From positions 11,300 through 75,299 of the forward strand of contig CAVPHW010000025.1 in assembly GCA_963704835.1 (NCBI GenBank): DNA of 64,000 nt, in the 5' to 3' direction. Source of the stretch: GCA-2746605 sp963704835 (GTDB lineage: Bacteria > Bacteroidota > Ignavibacteria > Ignavibacteriales > Melioribacteraceae). The first letter of the stretch is position 1, and each line of letters begins with the position of its first letter. Made by a program: the position numbers and the translations under genes. Shown here piece by piece: positions 58,774-64,000 of this stretch. The notes beneath the pieces were generated by a model. That model searched no databases, was not told where the DNA came from, and saw only the letters and a list, made by a program, of their open reading frames with translations.

Positions 58774-60635
58774 TTAAACATTCCCAACCATATTTTCAGG
58801 AGCTAAAAGGTTATCTAATTCTTCTTCAGAAAGCAATCCTTTTTCTAGAACAAGATCATAAACACTTCTATTGGTTTCAAGAGCTTCCTTTGCAATCTGG
58901 GTACTAGCTTCATAGCCTAAAGTTGGATTTAGCGCAGTTATTAAACCAATACTGTTTTTAACCAAAGCTAAACAATGCTCAGCATTTGCAGTAATTCCAT
59001 CAATACATTTATGCTTTAATGTCATCATTCCGTTTGAAAGCATAGAAATTGATTGGAAAATACTCTGAACAATAACCGGTTCCATAACATTTAATTCAAG
59101 CTGACCGGCTTCTGCACCTAAAGTGACAGTTAAATCATTCCCTATTACTTTAAATGCAATTTGATTCATAACTTCGGGAATAACAGGATTTACTTTGCCT
59201 GGCATTATTGAAGAACCGGGCTGCATTGGCGGCAAATTAATTTCATTTAATCCGCATCTTGGTCCGGAAGAAAGTAATCTTAAATCATTAGAAATTTTAG
59301 AAAGTTTTACAGCCAATCTTTTTATCGCTGATGAATAAATAACAAATGCACCAGTATCTTGAGTTGCTTCAACTAAATTACTTGCAAGTACAACTTCCAA
59401 TCCGGTGATCTCTCTTAGGTGTTCTACACATTTTTGGCTATAACCTTTTGGAGCATTTATTCCAGTGCCAATTGCAGTTGCGCCCATATTAACTTCTAAA
59501 AAAAGCTTGGCGTTTGTATCCAGTCTTTGAATTTCTTCTTCAAGAGTTGTTGCATAAGCTTCAAAACCTTGTCCGAGCGTCATTGGCACAGCATCTTGAA
59601 GTTGAGTTCTTCCCATCTTTATTATATGTGCAAATTCTTTCCCTTTTTTCCTAAATGATTCAATTAATTCTTTAAGAACTACTATTAAGCTTTCGTTCGA
59701 TTTTACAATTGCAAGCTTCACCGAAGTTGGATAGGCATCATTTGTTGATTGTGATAAATTAACATGATTATTTGGATGGCAATATTTATAATCACCTTTT
59801 TCTCTATCTAATAATTCTAATGCTCTATTGGCGATAACTTCATTTGCGTTCATGTTAGTTGAAGTTCCTGCACCGCCTTGTATCATATCAACAACAAAAT
59901 TTGTGTGAAGTTTTCCGTTAATAATTTCATTGCAGGCTTCAATTATTGCATCAGCAACTGGTTTAGAAAGAAGTCCTAAATCATAATTAGTCCTTAGTAG
60001 CGGCCATTTTTACTATTGCCAACGCAGCAACTAAATTTGGAAAAGTATTTATACTTTGTCCGCTAATATTAAAATTTTCTAAAGCCCTTAAAGTTTGAAT
60101 ACCGTAATATCTTTCATCCGGAACATTTCTATTGCCTAATAGATCATGTTCTTTTCTTGTTCTTCCTGATTCATATTGATCTGCAATGCTTACCGTGTTA
60201 ATATTTGTCCTTTTCATTCTTCTAGAAATTACACGGGAAACTGTTGAATATAACTTTACCGCCATTGATCCATTTGTGGTTTAATAATTCCTTCAGTTCT
60301 GCTTGATCAACAGCAATTACACTTGTGTCTAGTAAAGCCCTAGCAGAAGTTGAGTGAGGCGAATCATCAATTAGAGAACCTTCGCCAAGAAAATCATACT
60401 TTGAAAAAAATGCAAGCCGTCTTTCATGACCAAATGGAGTTCGTTTGAATAACTCTACTTCACCTTCATAAATAATAATTATTTCTAAATGGGGATTATT
60501 TTCGTTAAAGAGTAAACTGGTTTTCTCAAATTGTTTAATTTCCATCTTTTCAGATACTAATTTGAGTTCTTCATCGGTAAATTCAGCAAAAAGTTCAACT
60601 TTTTTAATAAACTCTTTAATAGAAAATGTCGGCAT
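58774..60635 (-). CDS. aspA: Cyclic-nucleotide-binding domain-aspartate ammonia-lyase fusion (two frameshifts)
   Basis: Three open parts (60222-60635, 59987-60265, 58774-59886 with its upstream extension) join into about 619 residues after removing one base near 60255 and one near 59990. Residues 1-150 are a cNMP-binding domain (FAEFTDEELKLVSEKMEIK; YDFLGEGSLIDDSPHSTSAR) ending in the helix AVKLYSTVSRVISRRMKRTN. The rest is a full aspartase, which releases ammonia and fumarate from aspartate: RKEHDLLGNRNVPDERYYG, HPNNHVNLSQSTNDAYPTS and GSSIMPGKVNPVIPEVMNQI. In the cNMP pocket, GE is kept but the usual Arg of RSA/RTA is replaced (HSTSA), so the ligand may differ. The helix crosses the junction, which argues for a real fusion. 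Confidence 0.8.
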
Positions 60636-60711
60636 AAATAATCTCCTTAAAAAAACTTTATAAAATTTGTAACAAAATTGGTGTTTGTTTCGTCTCTAAC
60701 TATACAAAACA

Positions 60712-61242
60712 ATGTTTAATGACACAAAATACAATTTTTTAGTTCAGCAATTCAAGAACAGAGTTTATAATTATTCAATGTTCTTGTTAAAAAATAAAAT
60801 GGATGCTGAAGACGTTACTCAAGAAGTATTGATAAGGACTTGGAAAAACTTGGAGAAGTTTAATATTTTATCTGCAAAAACATGGATTATGCAAACGACA
60901 CATAACTTGTGTATTGATTATTTAAGAAAGAGAAAATCAGAGCTAACAAAAAATCCATTTTCAATTGAGGATGTAAGTGAATTTATTGAGAATAAAGAAG
61001 ATCAAAACCCAATGCTAAAATTAGAAAACAATATTGCTGATGAACAAATAAAAGAGGCTATTAACAATTTGCCGGAAAATTTACGAAGCGTTTTTGTCCT
61101 TTATCAGTTACAAGGAATGAAGTATAAAGAAATAAGTATTGCACTAGATATTCCAATAAACACTGTAAAAGTATATATAATGAGAGCAAGAAAACAGTTA
61201 CAAACAGAACTAAGCAGACTAAATTTACAAGAGGTGGCTTAA
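60712..61242 (+). CDS. ECF-type sigma-70 family RNA polymerase sigma factor
   Basis: A 176-residue ECF sigma factor. Region 2 includes NYSMFLLKNKMDAEDVTQEV and LIRTWKNLEKF, with TWIMQTTHNLCIDYLRKRKS. Region 4 is LPENLRSVFVLYQLQGMKYK with EISIALDIPINTVKVYIMRA, a helix-turn-helix for the -35 element. It directs polymerase to stress or envelope genes. The next gene begins at the base after its stop and should be its anti-sigma factor. Confidence 0.88.
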   Translation: MFNDTKYNFLVQQFKNRVYNYSMFLLKNKMDAEDVTQEVLIRTWKNLEKFNILSAKTWIMQTTHNLCIDYLRKRKSELTKNPFSIEDVSEFIENKEDQNPMLKLENNIADEQIKEAINNLPENLRSVFVLYQLQGMKYKEISIALDIPINTVKVYIMRARKQLQTELSRLNLQEVA

Positions 61243-61797
61243 TTGAAAGAAGAACTCTTAAATAAAATTATTTCAGTTGCTTATGGTGATGCCGGAATTA
61301 AAGATAAAATTAGCATTTATTTCTTAGCATATAAAAATGAAGAAATCCGAAAAGTTTATGCGGAATATAAGAAAGTTGCTGCTAATACTAAGAAATTAAA
61401 TTTAGAAGAATGCCCACAACATATTGTTGAAAAAGTTTCGAAATTAACAGTTCAAAATAAATATAAAGAGCAATCATTACTGCTTGATTTGTACTCTTTT
61501 TTATTCAGGAGACCAAAATTTTCTGCTGCAATAGTAGCAACTATAGTGCTAGCAATAGTTTCTACTTTTATATTTAAGCGTCCAGAAATTCAAAACCATT
61601 ATTCTATTCAAGAAATTGAAATTGCTGACGCTCAAGTAAAACAATCCCTTTCGTTGGTTTCAGAATTATTGCACAAAACAAGGGATACTGTTGAAAAAGA
61701 AATATTGGCAGAAAGAGTAAGCAAACCAATGAGAGAAAGTCTTTACATAGTTAATAATTACTTACAAGGAGAAAATAAAAATGAAGAACTTAATTAA
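61243..61797 (+). CDS. Putative membrane-anchored anti-sigma factor
   Basis: A 184-residue protein starting at TTG 61243, directly after the sigma-factor stop. It has a cytoplasmic N-terminal half with AEYKKVAANTKKLNLEECPQ, one membrane segment (FSAAIVATIVLAIVSTFIF, about residues 92-112) and a periplasmic helical part (VKQSLSLVSELLHKTRDTVE). Order and topology fit an anti-sigma factor that holds the upstream sigma. It lacks a clear zinc-binding HxxxCxxC motif. Its end overlaps the next start by 17 bases. Confidence 0.65.
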   Translation: MKEELLNKIISVAYGDAGIKDKISIYFLAYKNEEIRKVYAEYKKVAANTKKLNLEECPQHIVEKVSKLTVQNKYKEQSLLLDLYSFLFRRPKFSAAIVATIVLAIVSTFIFKRPEIQNHYSIQEIEIADAQVKQSLSLVSELLHKTRDTVEKEILAERVSKPMRESLYIVNNYLQGENKNEELN

Positions 61798-62332
61798 TCT
61801 AACCGCAATACTATTATTAGTCTATTCTGCAAGCCTGTTTGCTCAAGAATCTAATTATACCAAAGAGCCGGGATATATCGATTTTGGCAATCTATCCTCG
61901 TTACAAGATGGTGAAGAAGTAACTGAAATTCTTATAGAAGAAAAACTATTGAGAATGGTTTCAAAATTCACAGATGATGACGAGGATCTTTCCAGTTTGA
62001 TTGGCGGCTTAAAACTAATAAAGGTAAACACTTTTGAAGTTACACCAAGCAATTCAGCAGAATTAATGAAAAGAGCTGATTCAATTGATAAAGACTTGCT
62101 AAAGAAAAAATGGGATAGAATCGTTAAAACTAAATCCAAAGACGAAGTAGCAAACGTTTACATAAAAACTGGTCCTAATGATGAATTTATTGGGTTGACT
62201 GTTATTTCTGTTGATACAAAAGGGGAAGCTGCTTTTGTAAATATTGTTGGGAAAATAAATATGGAGACTCTTGGTAAGCTTGGAAAGAAATTTGATATTC
62301 CAGGTTTAGATGACATAAAAAAAACGAAGTAG
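61781..62332 (+). CDS. DUF4252 family secreted protein
   Basis: A 183-residue protein with a signal peptide (ending SLFAQ). GYIDFGNLSSLQDGEEVTEI, DEDLSSLIGGLKLIKVNTFE and AFVNIVGKINMETLGKLGKK are typical of DUF4252, a Bacteroidota-type periplasmic family of unknown role commonly found behind an ECF sigma and anti-sigma gene. It overlaps the anti-sigma stop and is followed by a second, diverged family member. Confidence 0.8.
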   Translation: MKNLINLTAILLLVYSASLFAQESNYTKEPGYIDFGNLSSLQDGEEVTEILIEEKLLRMVSKFTDDDEDLSSLIGGLKLIKVNTFEVTPSNSAELMKRADSIDKDLLKKKWDRIVKTKSKDEVANVYIKTGPNDEFIGLTVISVDTKGEAAFVNIVGKINMETLGKLGKKFDIPGLDDIKKTK

Positions 62333-62367
62333 TTTTTCATATATCTTAAACTGATTCTTAATCATAA

Positions 62368-62479
62368 TCTTAATCGTGTTCTTACTCTGCTTTTGTTTTT
62401 GATAATATTCGTTGTTCTGCGAAGAAGAATAAATTGGATGTGAGTACGATTAAAACCTAGAGTAAGATTACGATTAAGA
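62368..62479. repeat. Long inverted repeat between the two DUF4252 genes
   Basis: The arms 62368-62388 and 62459-62479 are 21 bases each and complementary at 19 positions, around a 70-base centre. Short TTAATC/GATTAAG units recur in and near the arms. It has no reading frame and no clear T-run, so it is more like an intergenic palindromic element than a terminator. Confidence 0.6.
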
Positions 62480-62499
62480 AATAAAATGACGGGGATGCA

Positions 62500-63047
62500 A
62501 TGGAGAAGAAAAAAAATATCACTTAATTGTTTTAATTGTAATTGCTTTGTTAAGCACAAGCTGTATTGGTGTAAATCAAGAATTTAAGAATATTAGGTCT
62601 CAAATATTAGATAACTTAGATGATGATTTTGATAGACAAATTGAATTTTCGGTCGGTCCAGTTGGATTCTTCGTTGCTAGTCAATTTGTAAAATTTGCAG
62701 ATACTGAAGAAAATGTCGACGAGATGCTCTCAAAAGTGAAAAATATGAATATTGGTGTTTATGATAGGCTGAGTAATAATTCAAAACCTTCTCTTTCAAT
62801 GTTTAAGAAAGTTTCGGCAGAGTTAAATGATGACAACTGGAAGCCCATTGTAAAAACTTTAAATAACAATGAAATGGTTGGAATTTATATTAAAGAAGAT
62901 AATCCAGAAGATATAAATGAAATTTTTATAATAACCTTAACCGATGAAGAATTAATTATGTTAAAACTTCAGGGTAGTTTGGGATCTATTATAGAAATTG
63001 TAATTAGAGATCATGGTCATAATTTAAAAATAGCAGAACGTAGTTAG
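62500..63047 (+). CDS. DUF4252-like lipoprotein (5' frameshift)
   Basis: ATG 62500 begins a Lys-rich start followed by a run of eight A. One more A would join it to the frame YHLIVLIVIALLSTSCIGV, a lipoprotein signal with lipobox, giving about 182 residues. The mature part (FKNIRSQILDNLDDDFDRQI; ENVDEMLSKVKNMNIGVYDR) shows the DUF4252 order, diverged from the gene before it. It is likely a lipid-anchored partner of the upstream protein in the same sigma operon. Confidence 0.7.
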
Positions 63048-63233
63048 AGTTTATAATTTTTTACAGAATTTGTTTTAACAACAGTAATAAAAATAATTGC
63101 CAGGTATACCAACATATACTTCTACTACACCTGGGTTTTACTAAGACTTATGCGACTGCCCTTAAAAAAGACATGCCTTTGCTGCATAAACGCTTTTTAT
63201 AACCCGAACTTAGCTAGTTGACTTAATTAATTT

Positions 63234-63951
63234 TTACTTTGTTACAATATTCATTACATATTTACCTTGATGTATTGGCATATCCATTGGAGCTGTTGAA
63301 AACATTTCAGTATCTTCCCATATTTGTATGAACTTAATGGCATATGGATTTATGTCTTCTAAAAAGATTGTGTCTCTGTACTTTCTGTTGACGTAAAGTG
63401 TGAAATCATAAACATAATTAAGAAATGGATTTTGAACAAAACCTCCATCTGGGGACTTACGGTAAAAATATCTGCTTTCTTTTCGTGCAATTATATTGGG
63501 GAAAAAATAATTTAATGCTCTTTCCAAATTGTCTTCGCCATATCTTTCGAATTCAGCCCCATCTAAAAAAAACTCTGTCATTTTTTCTGATGCATCTCTT
63601 CTTTTCTGTCACAACTACTTCCGGAAGTTCAGTTGAACTTTCTTTTAGATAAATATTAATCTCAATTTTTTGATTATTTTTTAGAGAAATTTCAAATATT
63701 TCTTTTTCATATGCTAGATGACTAAAGGCAATAACATAATCCTTATCACCTTCTAGATTTAATTGAAATTGTCCTAAACTATTCGTAATGGTTCCTAATT
63801 TAGTCCCTCTTACTATTACATTTACATCATGTATTGGTAGAGTTTTATTTGTTTGCCATACAGTTCCCTTTATTATACAATTATTTTGAGCAAAATTATT
63901 TGAAAATATTAAAAGTAGTATGGATAGCAATAATTTTATTCTCTTACTCAT
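63234..63951 (-). CDS. Secreted protein with carboxypeptidase-like regulatory domain (frameshifted)
   Basis: About 238 residues after removing one base near 63590. ATG 63951 follows AAGGAG and starts a signal peptide (ending NNFAQ). Residues 25-110 are a carboxypeptidase-regulatory-like beta-sandwich: CIIKGTVWQTNKTLPIHDVN, GTKLGTITNSLGQFQLNLEG, then ELPEVVVTEKKR. The C-terminal part (FLDGAEFERYGEDNLERALN; PFLNYVYDFTLYVNRKYRD) has no TonB plug or barrel. The N-terminal domain is the one seen on TonB receptors, but here it is attached to a short unknown domain, so it is a cell-surface or periplasmic protein of unknown role. Confidence 0.7.
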
Positions 63952-64000
63952 AACTATACTCCTTTTTTTTACAGCTACCTGCATTACACCTAAGCTGCAA

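Noticed and set aside
63100..63140. Terminator formed by CCAGGT and ACCTGG after the second DUF4252 gene.
   Set aside because: The stem is only about 6 bp with a long loop and no T-run, so it is too weak to call.
9199..63951. Programmed ribosomal frameshifting as an explanation for the split genes.
   Set aside because: The breaks affect unrelated families, lie at different places in the genes and lack a shared slippery site with a following structure.
1..64000. CRISPR arrays, prophage, insertion sequences with transposase, restriction-modification or toxin-antitoxin systems.
   Set aside because: I saw no regular spaced repeats, no phage structural genes, no transposase or integrase, and no recognisable defence genes on either strand.
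1..64000. rRNA or tRNA genes.
   Set aside because: No cloverleaf with the usual GGTTCRA-type T-loop or rRNA core sequence was recognised. G+C-rich hairpins such as the one near 45210 belong to intergenic repeats.

Overview
The window is AT-rich DNA from a Gram-negative bacterium with an outer membrane. It has TonB-dependent and OmpA-type proteins, TolC-type channels, a lipoprotein-anchored Prc protease and carboxypeptidase-like regulatory domains. Gene content (HMA-AraC regulators, DUF4252 proteins behind an ECF sigma factor, DUF6660-like proteins) points to the Bacteroidota/Ignavibacteriota group. Ignavibacteriales is my best guess, from family knowledge and not from a phylogenetic marker. 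A dnaA gene with DnaA-box-like sites beside it shows that the window is chromosomal and probably contains the replication origin.

Layout. (1) 1-15.5 kb is an accessory region. It is packed with small plus-strand genes for soluble enzymes and binding folds: NTF2/SnoaL-like, DHFR/RibD-C-like, VOC/PhnB, YjbR, DinB, SRPBCC and DUF1801. It also has gene remnants, a TonB-dependent receptor with a Cys-rich partner on the minus strand, and a broken GH5-CBM6 glycoside hydrolase inserted between two diverged copies of a neighbouring gene's 5' end. (2) 15.7-26 kb holds an OmpA-like protein and a minus-strand nitrogen assimilation cluster: PII, AmtB, a TorF-like porin, and GltB-GltD behind a structured leader. 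(3) 26-27.6 kb is a DUF937-HtpX-dodecin operon. (4) 27.9-46.2 kb is a metal-homeostasis island read on the minus strand. It has a CzcCBA-type RND pump with a CDF transporter, a CusCBA-type copper/silver RND pump with three small heavy-metal-binding-domain (HMBD) proteins, a Cu+ P-type ATPase, a CopZ-like chaperone and an HMA-AraC regulator. (5) 46.3-50.7 kb holds NifU-like, methyltransferase, Prc protease and small-protein genes. (6) 50.7-52.7 kb is dnaA and a candidate oriC. (7) 52.7-60.6 kb holds a sugar epimerase, asparaginase, metallophosphoesterase, a CstA/small-protein/ArsA-like operon and a cyclic-nucleotide-binding-domain-aspartase fusion. (8) 60.7-63.0 kb is an ECF sigma, anti-sigma and two DUF4252 genes, followed by a minus-strand surface-protein gene.

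About nineteen otherwise good genes are split by single-base frameshifts, often in short A or T runs. I count 24 such sites, and 20 of them look like one extra base. This looks more like residual assembly error than mass gene decay, so I report these genes as single features and name the break. True remnants (YdeI, VOC, DUF1801, methyltransferase, GH5) are marked as pseudogenes.

The most interesting signals are the cNMP-domain-aspartase fusion, the calcium-loop-like plus HMBD module repeated in the copper island, the small Cys-rich secreted protein placed before each metal-related outer-membrane gene, the tandem-hairpin gltB leader, the CstA/small-protein/ArsA operon and the candidate oriC.
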